Shown here piece after piece: positions 53,765 through 63,037 of a DNA stretch of 64,000 nt. This DNA comes from Candidatus Binatia bacterium. Its GTDB lineage: Bacteria; Desulfobacterota; Binatia; HRBIN30. The position numbers and the translations under genes were made by a program. Where the stretch lies: positions 496,001-560,000 of the forward strand of contig BPIR01000001.1 in assembly GCA_026004215.1 (NCBI GenBank). The letters run 5' to 3'. The stretch's first letter is position 1. Each line of letters opens with the position of its first letter. The notes under the pieces were generated by a model. It saw nothing but the letters and a program-made list of their open reading frames with translations. It did no database searches and was not told the origin of the DNA.

Positions 53765-54886
53765 TCACGCACGCCGTGCCAGCCGCCGGCGGACCCATCC
53801 CACCGCGACAAGACATCCCAGGCCCACCCAGGCGCCGGTGCCTCCGGTCGAACCGTGCGTCCGAATCGCGCAGCTTTCCCGCACAAATTCGTTTTCCACC
53901 CCGCAGGGACCAATCGTGAGAGGCGTGCCGGCGGGCACATCCATTGGCAAGGCCGGATTGATCGCAAGTTCCGCGCTGCCAGCGCGGCGAATAAAGCTCG
54001 TGCAAGTTCGTAGCTCCCCGATACGAGTGATCTTGCCCGTCAGAGGCACCGACTCCGGATTCTGCACGACAAGCAGGTCCGCACCCTTCGAGGCGGGCTG
54101 AGCCAAGATTGCCGTATTCGGGCCAGGCGTCGGTGGAGTAATGCTCGGACTTGCACTGACCGCGGTCGTCGGAACCGTGGCAGGAATCGTCGGAGTGCGT
54201 ACCGTGGGGGTTCGCGGCACCGTCGGGCTCGGCGTTCGCGGTGTAGGAATCGTCGTCGGCGATATCACCGGCGTCGCCGTTCGCGTCGCCGTCAGAGCCC
54301 GCGTGGGTGTTGCCGTAGGACTCACCGCCGCACAGCCGAAGTCGGGCGTACGGCAAACACCCGGCGTGGTGCCAGGCGTCGGCAAATTGCAATCAGCGCT
54401 GACCGCGCAGGAGAAATCGGAAAAGTCTCCTCCGTCGCAAAAACGGCCCGTGGAAGCGCAAGCACCACCCGGGCAGTGGGCAGCGCGCAAGCAACCAAAC
54501 CCGCGAAAATCACCGGCAGTACATACTTTTTGTGTACCCACGCACGCTCGACCCGTGCCGCAAGTACCCTCGCCGGCTGCCGTTCGACATGGGTCCCCCG
54601 CAAATGCGCCCCCTTGGCAGGTGCCTTCCGTCCCTGTTCCCACACACGTCCCACCCGGGCAGTCGCACGGAAAGCCGTCAAAGTCACCGCCGTCACAAAC
54701 TCCCTGGATGACGACGCAGGCACCAAAGGAACTCGGGCAGGAAACGAAACAATCGTCGTCCGACTGGCAAGTTACGCCGTCTCGCGGGCCACCACTGCAA
54801 GCGAGGTCGCTCGTTACCTGCGCACGACCCACGTGCCCCCACACAATTCCCAGCCCGACCAGAAACACTGCGATACCTTTCTTCAC
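53765..54886 (-). CDS. Secreted Cys-rich repeat protein with Thr/Pro linker and C-terminal membrane anchor
   Basis: A 373-residue protein: signal peptide (MKKGIAVFLVGLGIVWGHVG), then about five Cys-rich repeats of the form C-x-G-G-x-F-x-G-x2-C (CDGGDFDGFPC, CQGGAFAGDPC, CTAGDFRGFGC, CDGGDFSDFSC), a TPTxT-rich linker, a beta-rich domain (GITRIGELRTCTS-like), and the end GAWVGLGCLVAVGWVRRRLA: a hydrophobic stretch followed by basic residues, like PEP-CTERM/MYXO-CTERM sorting signals, though without their exact PEP or GC motifs. It is probably surface-anchored. No family name is known to me. Confidence 0.75.
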   Translation of the reverse strand: MKKGIAVFLVGLGIVWGHVGRAQVTSDLACSGGPRDGVTCQSDDDCFVSCPSSFGACVVIQGVCDGGDFDGFPCDCPGGTCVGTGTEGTCQGGAFAGDPCRTAAGEGTCGTGRACVGTQKVCTAGDFRGFGCLRAAHCPGGACASTGRFCDGGDFSDFSCAVSADCNLPTPGTTPGVCRTPDFGCAAVSPTATPTRALTATRTATPVISPTTIPTPRTPSPTVPRTPTVRTPTIPATVPTTAVSASPSITPPTPGPNTAILAQPASKGADLLVVQNPESVPLTGKITRIGELRTCTSFIRRAGSAELAINPALPMDVPAGTPLTIGPCGVENEFVRESCAIRTHGSTGGTGAWVGLGCLVAVGWVRRRLARRA

Positions 54887-55153
54887 TTTCAGCTCCCCTC
54901 GCTCTCGCCTTCATTCCCCGTGCGCAAGGTTTAGTCAACTCGAGAATCAAACGAGCACTAGCTAAGGCGGTGCCACGGCAAAGTCAAATTGGAATTTTAC
55001 CCCGCCCAAATGGTTACTCGTTGGTCTATTGCGGCCTCCACATTCCGCAACCGTTGACACTGCGGCGCGCTTGCGCAACTGCTCTTTCCCACGCGGTGGA
55101 ACGAGCCGATTTAACGCGTATACGGCCGCGACCGCCGGCAAGGGAGTTACCCA

Positions 55154-56503
55154 ATGAGCGAGTACAGCGCTTGGTTCGAATGCATTAACGGTTGCCCGCA
55201 ACGTTTCAGCCTATTCGAAATTATCTACCGTTGCCCGAGCTGCGGCGACCTTCTGGACGTCCAACACGACATGGACGCCCTTCGCCGCCGGTCGCCCGCG
55301 GCCTGGATGAAGCTCTTTGACGAACGGTATCGCCGGAACGACTTCCCGTACGGCTCGGGCGTATGGGGTAAGAAGGAGTGGGTGGTACCGTTCATCGAAA
55401 ACGAAAATATCGTCTCCACCTACGAAGGGGGAACCAACCTGCTCTGGGCCGAGCGCTACGGAAAGATGCTCGGGGTCGAGGATCTCTGGGTGAAACAATG
55501 CGGCAACTCCCACACTGGCTCTTTCAAGGACCTCGGCATGACCGTGCTCGTGTCAGTGGTCAAGCAAATGATTGCCGAGGGCCAGAATATCGCGGCCATT
55601 GCCTGTGCGTCCACTGGCGACACTTCAGCGGCACTGGCCAACTACTGTGCCGCTGCCGGAATTCCGGCGGTGGTCTTATTACCGCGCAACAAGGTCTCTC
55701 CCGCGCAACTCGTTCAGCCGATTGCCAACGGCGCATTGGTGGTCAGCCTGGATACCGACTTCGATGGCTGCATGGCGCTGGTTCAGGAAATCACCAAAGA
55801 GAAAACGGTGTACCTGGCCAACTCCATGAACAGCCTGCGTTTGGAAGGACAAAAAACCGTAGCCATCGAACTCGTGCAGCAGTTCGATTGGGAGGTGCCA
55901 GACTGGATCGTTATCCCCGGCGGCAACCTGGGCAACGTGAGCGCCCTCGGTAAGGGATTCCTGATGATGAAGGAGCTGGGATTGATCCAAAAGCTCCCTC
56001 GGATTGCCGTTGCGCAAGCCGCCAACGCCAACCCCTTGTATCTATCGTACCTCGACAATTTCCGCACATTTCAACCCGTGCAGGCGAAGAAGACCCTGGC
56101 GAGCGCCATCCAGATCGGAAACCCGGTGAGCTACAAACGCGCCATCAAAGTTTTGAAGCAATTCGACGGTGTGGTGGAACAAGCAACCGAGGCCGAACTT
56201 GCCGACGAGGCGGCGCTCGCCGACCGAACCGGGATGTTCAACTGCCCGCATACGGGAGTGGCACTCGCAGTGTTTCGCAAACTGGTAGAACGCAAGGTGA
56301 TTCGCTCGAACCAGCGCGTGGTCGTGATTTCTACAGCCCACGGCTTGAAATTCTCGGAGCAGAAAACGGCCTATCACCTCGGACAAATCCCGGGAATTCA
56401 GCCGAAGTACGCCAACCACCCGTTGGAACTGCCGCCGGATGTCCGAAAAGTGGTGGACGCTATCCGCCGCTTTGCGGACAAGGTACGGCTGATGGAGGCC
56501 TGA
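55154..56503 (+). CDS. thrC: Threonine synthase
   Basis: A 449-residue PLP lyase converting O-phosphohomoserine to threonine. An N-terminal zinc-finger-like [12 protein letters not shown] with [10 protein letters not shown] is seen as in the plant/bacterial long forms; the PLP lysine is in [16 protein letters not shown], followed by [17 protein letters not shown] and the phosphate site [14 protein letters not shown] before the ATG sets the start. The metB-like gene begins at the base after its stop, so the two are co-transcribed and translationally coupled. Confidence 0.95.
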   Translation: MSEYSAWFECINGCPQRFSLFEIIYRCPSCGDLLDVQHDMDALRRRSPAAWMKLFDERYRRNDFPYGSGVWGKKEWVVPFIENENIVSTYEGGTNLLWAERYGKMLGVEDLWVKQCGNSHTGSFKDLGMTVLVSVVKQMIAEGQNIAAIACASTGDTSAALANYCAAAGIPAVVLLPRNKVSPAQLVQPIANGALVVSLDTDFDGCMALVQEITKEKTVYLANSMNSLRLEGQKTVAIELVQQFDWEVPDWIVIPGGNLGNVSALGKGFLMMKELGLIQKLPRIAVAQAANANPLYLSYLDNFRTFQPVQAKKTLASAIQIGNPVSYKRAIKVLKQFDGVVEQATEAELADEAALADRTGMFNCPHTGVALAVFRKLVERKVIRSNQRVVVISTAHGLKFSEQKTAYHLGQIPGIQPKYANHPLELPPDVRKVVDAIRRFADKVRLMEA

Positions 56504-57694
56504 ATGGACGAAACCCAACCAACCGGCACTGGGCTCAGCACCAAGGCCGTTCACGCGGGCGAAAAGCGCCAAAAGCTCGCCCACGCCATTACGGAACCGA
56601 TCGTGCAAACGGCAACCTACACCTTCGCAAACTCTGCGGAGATCGCCGATCACTTCGAGGGCCGCATCGAGCGCGAAGAATACGGCCGCTACGGCAACCC
56701 AACCCAGCGAGTGGCTGAACGGAAAATCGCTGCCCTCGAAGGAGCCGAAGATGCGCTTTTGTTTTCCAGCGGCATGGCTGCCATTACAACCACCTTGTTT
56801 GCCATGCTCGCGAAGGGAGCCCACGTGGTGGTTACCGACGACGCCTACCGGCGCACACGCCAGTTTCTGCATCAGGTTTTGCGGCGCTATGGGGTCGAAG
56901 TGTCCACCGTGCCCGCAGGCGACTACGAGCGCATGGAAGAAGCCGTCCGGCAAACCACACGCTTGATTTTCAGCGAGTCGCCCACCAACCCCTACAACCA
57001 TGTACTCGACTTAGAAAAAGTCGCCGACATCGGCCGCCGACACCGCGTCAAAACCATCATTGATTCGACCTTCGCCACGCCAATCAATCAACGACCTATC
57101 GAGTTTGGCATCGACATTGTGATTCATTCGGCCACCAAGTACTTGGGCGGACATAACGACTTGCTCGCCGGCGTCGTCTGTGGTCCGAGCGATTTGATCG
57201 CAGGGATCCGTGATCTCCAAGGCGTCACTGGAGCCGTGGTGGATCCGTTTGCCGCCTATCTGCTCATTCGGGGACTCAAGACCCTGGCCTTGCGGGTCGA
57301 GCGCCAAAACGCCAACGCGATGCGTATCGCCGAGTTCTTGGCCCGCCACCCCAAGGTCGAACGGGTTCACTATCCCGGCTTGCCCACTCATCCCGAACAT
57401 GATGTCGCAAAGCGTCAGATGAAGGGCTTTGGAGGGGTGGTCTCGTTTGAAGTTCGCGGCGATTTGACTACAGCCTCGCGCGTGGTGGATGCGTGTCGGA
57501 TCCCGCGCATTGCGCCCTCACTCGGTGGAGTCGAAAGCCTCATCGAGCAACCCGCACTGATGAGTTTTTACGAGCTCACGACAGAGGAACGACTCCAAAT
57601 CGGCATTCGCGACAATCTCATTCGCTACTCCGTAGGGATCGAGGACCCAGACGACTTGATCTCCGACCTCGCGCAAGCACTCGACCAAGCGTGA
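56504..57694 (+). CDS. metB: Cystathionine gamma-synthase/lyase family PLP enzyme
   Basis: A 396-residue Cys/Met metabolism PLP enzyme. STKAVHAGEKRQKLAHAITE and PIVQTATYTF are the standard beginning; YGRYGNPTQRVAERKIAALEG and FSSGMAAITT follow; the cofactor lysine lies in HSATKYLGGHNDLLAG. It makes cystathionine from an activated homoserine in methionine synthesis; the homologous lyase or O-acetylhomoserine sulfhydrylase functions cannot be separated by eye. It directly follows thrC with no gap and its stop overlaps the GTG of the next gene. Confidence 0.85.
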   Translation: MDETQPTGTGLSTKAVHAGEKRQKLAHAITEPIVQTATYTFANSAEIADHFEGRIEREEYGRYGNPTQRVAERKIAALEGAEDALLFSSGMAAITTTLFAMLAKGAHVVVTDDAYRRTRQFLHQVLRRYGVEVSTVPAGDYERMEEAVRQTTRLIFSESPTNPYNHVLDLEKVADIGRRHRVKTIIDSTFATPINQRPIEFGIDIVIHSATKYLGGHNDLLAGVVCGPSDLIAGIRDLQGVTGAVVDPFAAYLLIRGLKTLALRVERQNANAMRIAEFLARHPKVERVHYPGLPTHPEHDVAKRQMKGFGGVVSFEVRGDLTTASRVVDACRIPRIAPSLGGVESLIEQPALMSFYELTTEERLQIGIRDNLIRYSVGIEDPDDLISDLAQALDQA

Positions 57695-58575
57695 CCCGTA
57701 CCGATGAACTACCACTGTTGACCTGGAATCTGCACGGCCTGCCGTTTACACGCCGCTGGCGCTTGCGTTGCCAGCGGCTCCGCGAGGCGATCTTTCGATT
57801 CACCCCACAGCCGCAGGTTCTGTTGTTTTCCGAGTTGTGGCGCTGGAGGTATTGGGAGGAACTTCAAAGCACTCTCGAACCGGATTACATGCCGTTGCTC
57901 GTCGGTGCACGGCAAGCTTTCTTCCCGCCTGGAGGGCACGCCGTGTTCCTGCACCGAACCTCGCCCTGGTGCGTGCGCGATCTGACTTTTGTACGTTACG
58001 CCTCCTCCGCTCCTCGCTGGCGCGTATGGGAGGGCGACGGCCTAGCGGGCAAAGGAGTATCGGTGCTGGTGTTGGACTCCCCCCGCGCTCGGGTGGCGAT
58101 CCTGCACACACATTTGCAAGCCCAGTACGGGGCACGAACGTACGGGCAAGTGCGGGCGTTGCAGTGGGAACAACTAACCGAACTGGCGCGCTGGTGGGCG
58201 AGCTCAGCTTCCGTCGTTTGCGCGGTGGGCGATTTTAATACTCGCCCGAGTGAACCGCTCTTTATCGCCCAAGCGGCGCACTGGCTCGACCTTACAGCGG
58301 ATCTCCGGCAACGTTGCCAACGTCCGAGCACGACAATCCACAGCGACGTCGAGTGGATCGACTATGTCCTGCTGTTCCGCGATGCCCGAGGCGCGAGCGT
58401 CCGCGCGCATCTGATGCCCCATCCGGCTTGCGCACCGTGCGGGGCGATCTCAGACCACTATGGCCTCTATGCACACCTGGAGCTCGTGCACACAATCGAC
58501 GCGGATGCGCCCGCCAGCGGAAGACAACAGGCGCGGGGTCCGGAACGGATTCCGTTCGCTGGACGCCCAAGGTGA
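57691..58575 (+). CDS. Endonuclease/exonuclease/phosphatase (EEP) family protein
   Basis: A 294-residue EEP-fold protein. LLTWNLHGLPF carries the Asn, LLFSELWRWR the metal-binding Glu, VVCAVGDFNTRPSEP the GDFN catalytic motif, and AISDHYGLYAHL the final SDH metal/His pair, so the active site is complete. These enzymes cleave phosphodiesters or phosphomonoesters (nucleases, sphingomyelinases, inositol phosphatases). No signal peptide is seen. The GTG start overlaps the metB-like stop (GTGA). Substrate unknown. Confidence 0.85.
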   Translation: MTRTDELPLLTWNLHGLPFTRRWRLRCQRLREAIFRFTPQPQVLLFSELWRWRYWEELQSTLEPDYMPLLVGARQAFFPPGGHAVFLHRTSPWCVRDLTFVRYASSAPRWRVWEGDGLAGKGVSVLVLDSPRARVAILHTHLQAQYGARTYGQVRALQWEQLTELARWWASSASVVCAVGDFNTRPSEPLFIAQAAHWLDLTADLRQRCQRPSTTIHSDVEWIDYVLLFRDARGASVRAHLMPHPACAPCGAISDHYGLYAHLELVHTIDADAPASGRQQARGPERIPFAGRPR

Positions 58576-58597
58576 AACTTGCCTATCGTCACATGCC

Positions 58598-59551
58598 ATG
58601 CGGATCGTGGTGCTCGACGGTTTCACGCTCAATCCTGGCGACAATCCGTGGGATCCTGTGGCCGAGCTCGGCGACCTCACTGTTTACGATCGTACCCCTC
58701 CGCACTTGGTGGCGGACCGTGCGGCCGATGCGGAGATCGTTCTCACGAATAAAACGCGTTTGGACGCCACCGTGCTGGCCGCACTCCACAGGCTGCGTTT
58801 TATCAGCGTCCTCGCCACTGGATACGACGTGGTGGACATCGTGGCGGCCAGAAAGCGGGGGGTGATCGTGTCGAACGTCCCCGAGTACAGCACGGATTCG
58901 GTGGCACAACATGTCTTCGCGCTCTTGCTCGAATTGTGTCATAAAACGGGCCTTCATGATCAAGCAGTGCGCTCGGGCTGCTGGAGCATGTCCGAGGACT
59001 TTTGTTTTTGGTTGCAAGCTCCCATCGAACTCGCCGGACTCGCCTTAGGAATCGTAGGGCTGGGAAGGATTGGTCGGCGTGTCGCACAGATTGGCGATGC
59101 CCTCGGCATGCGAGTGCTGGCGACCGGCCCTCGCCACCCAACCGCATTGCCTCCGTATGTTCGTTGGACCGACCTAGCCTCCTTGTTTTGCGAAGCCGAC
59201 GTGGTCACTTTGCACTGTCCCCTCAGCCCGGAAAACGAGAAGTTCGTCAACGAGAAGCTTTTCGCCCTAATGAAACCATCGGCATTCTTCATCAATACGG
59301 CACGCGGAAAACTGGTGGATGAGCACGCGCTCGCATGCGCGTTACGCGAGGGCAAGCTCGCGGGTGCCGCTCTCGACGTGGTTTCCGAAGAGCCCATTCG
59401 TCCGGACAATCCGTTGCTGCGCGCACCGAACTGCGTTTTGACTCCCCATATTGCCTGGGCGAGTCTCGCAGCACGCCGGAGGCTCATGGTGGCGACGGCC
59501 GAAAATATTCGCGCCTTCTTGGCTGGCCGGCCGATTCACGTCGTCTCGTAA
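58598..59551 (+). CDS. D-2-hydroxyacid dehydrogenase (glycerate-dehydrogenase-like)
   Basis: A 317-residue NAD(P)H-dependent reductase of 2-oxoacids (hydroxypyruvate/glycerate type). The nucleotide motif is LGIVGLGRIGRRVAQIGDAL; the catalytic Arg is in INTARGKLVDEHAL, Glu in ALDVVSEEPI and His in VLTPHIAWASL. ATG at 58598 is used because homology begins MRIVVLDG. It follows the EEP gene by 22 bp and precedes waaF by 5 bp. Confidence 0.9.
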   Translation: MRIVVLDGFTLNPGDNPWDPVAELGDLTVYDRTPPHLVADRAADAEIVLTNKTRLDATVLAALHRLRFISVLATGYDVVDIVAARKRGVIVSNVPEYSTDSVAQHVFALLLELCHKTGLHDQAVRSGCWSMSEDFCFWLQAPIELAGLALGIVGLGRIGRRVAQIGDALGMRVLATGPRHPTALPPYVRWTDLASLFCEADVVTLHCPLSPENEKFVNEKLFALMKPSAFFINTARGKLVDEHALACALREGKLAGAALDVVSEEPIRPDNPLLRAPNCVLTPHIAWASLAARRRLMVATAENIRAFLAGRPIHVVS

Positions 59552-59556
59552 CAAAT

Positions 59557-60600
59557 ATGCATTTCGCCCCAACGGCCCGATTGAAACCGGTTTCCCTGCC
59601 CCCAAATGCAAGGATCCTCGTCAAGTCCCTCAACTGGCTCGGGGACATCGTGATGAGCCTTCCGGCGCTGTGGGCCGTTCGGTTGCGATACCCGCAAGCT
59701 CACCTGGCGGTACTGGTGCGCGAAGAACTGGCGAGTTTCTATACCGCCACACCGTGGATCGACCGAATCATCCCCTACCCAATCGCTGGCCAGGCGCATA
59801 GGTGGCGCCGGAGATGGAACCTCATCCGCAACCTCGCCCGAGAACGGTGGGACGCCGGCATTGTCTTGCCCCGAAGTTTCGAATCCGCCCTGTGGTTCGC
59901 TCTGGCTCGCATACCGATCCGAATCGGCGTGGCGGCGCAGGCACGGTCCAGCTTGCTCACGCACCCTCTTGGCATCGATCTGAAGCAGCCCGATCGGCAT
60001 TTGACTGAAAGCTATCTTCTCCTCGTCTGCTCGGGCTTGGATTGTGGGGTTCCGCCGGCCCAACCAGCGCTGCTCGCACCGTCTCTGGAACAGCCCTTTG
60101 CACTGCACGGCCCTTACGTGGTGATGGCTCCCGGCGCCGCGTTTGGGCCGGCGAAACAATGGCCGCTGTGGCATTGGCAGGAGCTGAGCCGCGCACTCGC
60201 CCGAAAAAATCTCCATATCGTTCTGGTGGGGACAGAATCGGAACGGCCTTTGTGCGAGGAAATTCGTGCCGCGATTCCCGCAGCTTGCTCCACCCTGGCC
60301 GGAAAAACCAATCTCCCTCAGCTCATGGCGGTCATCGCTCATGGTTGCGCATTCGTCGGCAACGACTCCGGGGCCACTCACCTCGCCGCTGCCCTTGGAG
60401 TGCGGACAGTGGCCCTTTTCGGCTCCACCAACCCGCTCCGCACCGCACCCAGAGGTTCGCGCTGCCGCGTACTGTACGACCCTCCTCCTTGCAGCCCCTG
60501 CCTGCAGCGAACTTGCCGCTTCGGGCACTACGATTGCCTTGCGCGCATCACCCCAGATCGTGTTCTCGCTGCGATCGATGAACTCGGTTACCCCGGGTAA
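59557..60600 (+). CDS. waaF: LPS heptosyltransferase II (GT9 family)
   Basis: A 347-residue glycosyltransferase that adds a heptose to the lipopolysaccharide inner core. The N-terminus RILVKSLNWLGDIVMSLPAL and VMAPGAAFGPAKQWP are WaaF hallmarks, and FVGNDSGATHLAAALGV with LFGSTNPLRTAPRG form the donor site. The C-terminal CSPCLQRTCRFGHYDCL motif is also typical. Its presence supports a Gram-negative envelope. It ends 19 bp before the convergent aldo/keto reductase. Confidence 0.93.
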   Translation: MHFAPTARLKPVSLPPNARILVKSLNWLGDIVMSLPALWAVRLRYPQAHLAVLVREELASFYTATPWIDRIIPYPIAGQAHRWRRRWNLIRNLARERWDAGIVLPRSFESALWFALARIPIRIGVAAQARSSLLTHPLGIDLKQPDRHLTESYLLLVCSGLDCGVPPAQPALLAPSLEQPFALHGPYVVMAPGAAFGPAKQWPLWHWQELSRALARKNLHIVLVGTESERPLCEEIRAAIPAACSTLAGKTNLPQLMAVIAHGCAFVGNDSGATHLAAALGVRTVALFGSTNPLRTAPRGSRCRVLYDPPPCSPCLQRTCRFGHYDCLARITPDRVLAAIDELGYPG

Positions 60601-60619
60601 GACCCTGGATCGAGCAGCG

Positions 60620-61534
60620 CTACGGGAGCGTCTTTCCGGCGCCGCACTGAAATAACGCGTACCAGTCTGCCCGACTGAGCTCCACTCGGAAGACCTCTCC
60701 CAAGCAGCGAATCCGTTTCACCTGTTGCGTTCCTACGATCGGAATGGCACCCACTGGATGCGCCAAGAGGAAGGCAAGAGCTACAGCCGCACGGCCCACC
60801 CCCTGCGCCGCCGCCAGTTCGTCGAGCTTCCGAATTGTCGGTACGAGCACTGCCGCGTTGCGTTGCTTTTCTGCCTCCCTCAGTGGCAACATGAGTTTCC
60901 CGCCTGCCAGCGGACTCCACCCGAGCAGCCCCATCCCCGCCGAGTAACACTGCTCCACGGTACCATCCGTGAGCACCACTGGCCAAATGCAACTCCACTC
61001 GCGTTGATGGGCTGCCAAAGGGAACGGCAGAAAACGTTGCAACGCAGCACACTGCGCCGGAGAATAATTCGACACCCCGGCCTCGCGGATTTTCCCTTGA
61101 GCGCGCAAAACCTCGAGAGCCCCGGCGGTTTCCGCTGGGTGGGTCAATAAGTCAGGCCGGTGAATAAAAAACAAGTCAATGATCTCGCACCGCAAGCGGC
61201 GCAGCGACTGTTCTGCCGACCGAATGATGTGATCCCGAGTGGCTTTGTACGGCAGACCCGGAACGACGCCACACTTCGTCGCAATGACGATCTTCGACCG
61301 GAGCGCTGGCGCTTCCTCTAAGACCTTCCCGAACAGCTCTTCCGCTTGGCCGCCGTAGTAAACGTCTGCGTGATCGAACAACTGCACACCCACCTCCACC
61401 GCTGCCTCGATTTTCTCCCGTGCTTCCCGCACCGTACTCCTGCCAAAACGCCAGCAACCATAGGCGATGGGGAATACACGCAACGACGTTGGCCCGATGG
61501 GCCGGGAGTCAGAACGGACCGTCAGCAGCTCCAT
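60620..61534 (-). CDS. Aldo/keto reductase
   Basis: A 304-residue NADPH-dependent reductase with (beta/alpha)8 fold. VQLFDHADVYYGGQAEELFG carries the catalytic Asp/Tyr region, IVIATKCGVV the lysine, and the LFFIHRPDLLTHP stretch the His. The cofactor-binding LLGWSPLAGG and the end GAIPIVGTQQVKRI fit the YdhF/AKR11-12 type. ATG at 61534 is preferred; TTG at 61549 is possible. Substrate unknown. Confidence 0.9.
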   Translation of the reverse strand: MELLTVRSDSRPIGPTSLRVFPIAYGCWRFGRSTVREAREKIEAAVEVGVQLFDHADVYYGGQAEELFGKVLEEAPALRSKIVIATKCGVVPGLPYKATRDHIIRSAEQSLRRLRCEIIDLFFIHRPDLLTHPAETAGALEVLRAQGKIREAGVSNYSPAQCAALQRFLPFPLAAHQREWSCIWPVVLTDGTVEQCYSAGMGLLGWSPLAGGKLMLPLREAEKQRNAAVLVPTIRKLDELAAAQGVGRAAVALAFLLAHPVGAIPIVGTQQVKRIRCLGEVFRVELSRADWYALFQCGAGKTLP

Positions 61535-62002
61535 AACCCGTGGTGCCAAATCGCAACCTGCCTTCTACCGGGCCCGACGATCGCTGCCCGTGCGCAAGCC
61601 GCCGCTCGTAGGCAAACACCCAATACCACACTGTCCATCTCTTGCTTGGTGCCCTCCGCGACCACCCGCCATCCAACAACAGCTCGGACTGGGTTGTAAT
61701 CTCGCCGCATCGCATGACCTGCCTTTTTTCGGACGGTGCGCACCTATTCGGCAACCCCGCGGATCAAAAGATCTAGGGGCTTGCGGAGGAGGCAACGCTT
61801 AGAACCCGACCATTGGCAAGCGCAGCCGCCGCTTGCGCGCTTCACAGCAAAGAACGCCGCCGGCTGGAAAAAGAACCTTTGAGGCGGCTCGATGCGCCTC
61901 GGCTCTTGCTTTCGATATCGAAGCAGAGTAAAAACGGAAGCCACACTTCGGTTGCTGCACATGATTCCTCGATCACAACACGCCCAAAGCGCTGACGAAA
62001 GC
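61535..62002. other. Intergenic spacer between divergent genes
   Basis: About 470 bp between the aldo/keto reductase and the second tetR-type gene, both starting here. I see no RNA gene, no strong palindrome and no clear promoter pair; the one T-run (ccttttttcgg, 61721-61731) has no hairpin before it. Small frames in it (for example 61813-61995) are serine/arginine-rich and not counted. Confidence 0.4.
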
Positions 62003-62653
62003 ATGCTACGTTGGATTCGGCCCCCGCGCCAGGGCCGAACGCGGGAGACGCTCGGGCGTATTCTAGAAGCAGCCGAAGATTTGTTTTCGCGTAAAGGGTT
62101 TGACCGTGTCTCGGTGGTCGAAGTCGTGCGCTCCGCCGGAACATCGATTGGCGGCTTCTATCGCCGCTTTTCGAGCAAGGACGACTTGCTCCATGCGCTG
62201 CATGAACGTTTTTGTATCGAGGCCAAGGCCACCGCTGCCGCGGTATTGGACCCAGCACGGTGGCAAGGCGTGTCTACGCCTGCCATGTTTCAGGCTTTGG
62301 CGGACTTTCTGATCGACGTGTACCGCGAGCGGCGCGGGCTTTTCCGAGCATTTCTCGTGCGCGCCATCACCGACTCAGAAACGAACCGACGAAATCAAGA
62401 TCTCTTCGATTTTTTAGCCACGAAAATGGCTGCGCTGCTGGATGAGCGGCGGACCGACCTCAAGCATCCGAACCCGGAACTCGGCGCTCGTTTTATGCTG
62501 CGAGTGGGGTTGGGGGCGCTGAACCACATGATCGTGATGCCCGAGGCGGTACAGACGACCGAGGAAAAAATGGTCCGCCAAGAGCTCGCACGGGTGTTCC
62601 GAGGGTACCTTGGTGTCCGGCCACTTCAAATGGCTGCAAGGACGGCATCGTGA
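62003..62653 (+). CDS. TetR/AcrR family transcriptional regulator
   Basis: A 216-residue regulator. The DNA-binding domain reads RTRETLGRILEAAEDLFSR, KGFDRVSVVEVVRSAGTSI and GGFYRRFSSKDDLLHALHE; the ligand domain is helical with no recognised ligand motif. ATG at 62003 gives the usual short N-terminal extension; ATG at 61961 is possible. It is not part of the operator-site set found near the first TetR: only a half match (CAACGAACGTTG, about 62968) lies downstream of it. Confidence 0.85.
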   Translation: MLRWIRPPRQGRTRETLGRILEAAEDLFSRKGFDRVSVVEVVRSAGTSIGGFYRRFSSKDDLLHALHERFCIEAKATAAAVLDPARWQGVSTPAMFQALADFLIDVYRERRGLFRAFLVRAITDSETNRRNQDLFDFLATKMAALLDERRTDLKHPNPELGARFMLRVGLGALNHMIVMPEAVQTTEEKMVRQELARVFRGYLGVRPLQMAARTAS

Positions 62654-63037
62654 GGGTTTGGAAGAGTGTTCTAGTCGCAATGAAGAAAATAAACGCTGGG
62701 CGATCCCGATGCGCTTCAGTCCTGGTCGATCCCCAGCGTAGGCGAGCTGCCCGACCACGCGAGCGCTAAGCGCGCTTGCACCCCTCCCACCCCTGCCCCC
62801 AATGTGCGAGGGGGGTCGGGCACTGGATCCGGCGGCAAGGTCTCGAGGCCTTGCCGCCGCGTTCTTTTGCGCAATGGCTAGGCAGCCGGCCTCCCGCAGC
62901 AAATGCTGCCCGCCGATTGTTCCTGCACCACTAGGCTCGCCACAGCGAACCCCGCTACCCGGACCGCAACGAACGTTGAGCTCGCAGGTAGCCGCCAGTG
63001 AAACCGGATCGTGTTCCGCCGCACCCGAGCCGGCATC
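62654..63037. other. Intergenic spacer with a GC-rich hairpin
   Basis: This 384-bp spacer between convergent genes contains GGCGGCAAGG (62831-62840) and CCTTGCCGCC (62849-62858), a perfect 10-bp stem with an 8-base loop, then GCGTTCTTTT. It could be a weak terminator for the TetR gene, about 180 bp downstream, or for the SDR read from the other side. Otherwise nothing is visible. Confidence 0.5.

Noticed and set aside
62965..62978. Possible fifth TetR operator copy (CAACGAACGTTGAG)
   Set aside because: Only one half matches AAC-n-AACGTT; the other half has three mismatches and the place (downstream of both neighbours) is not a promoter.
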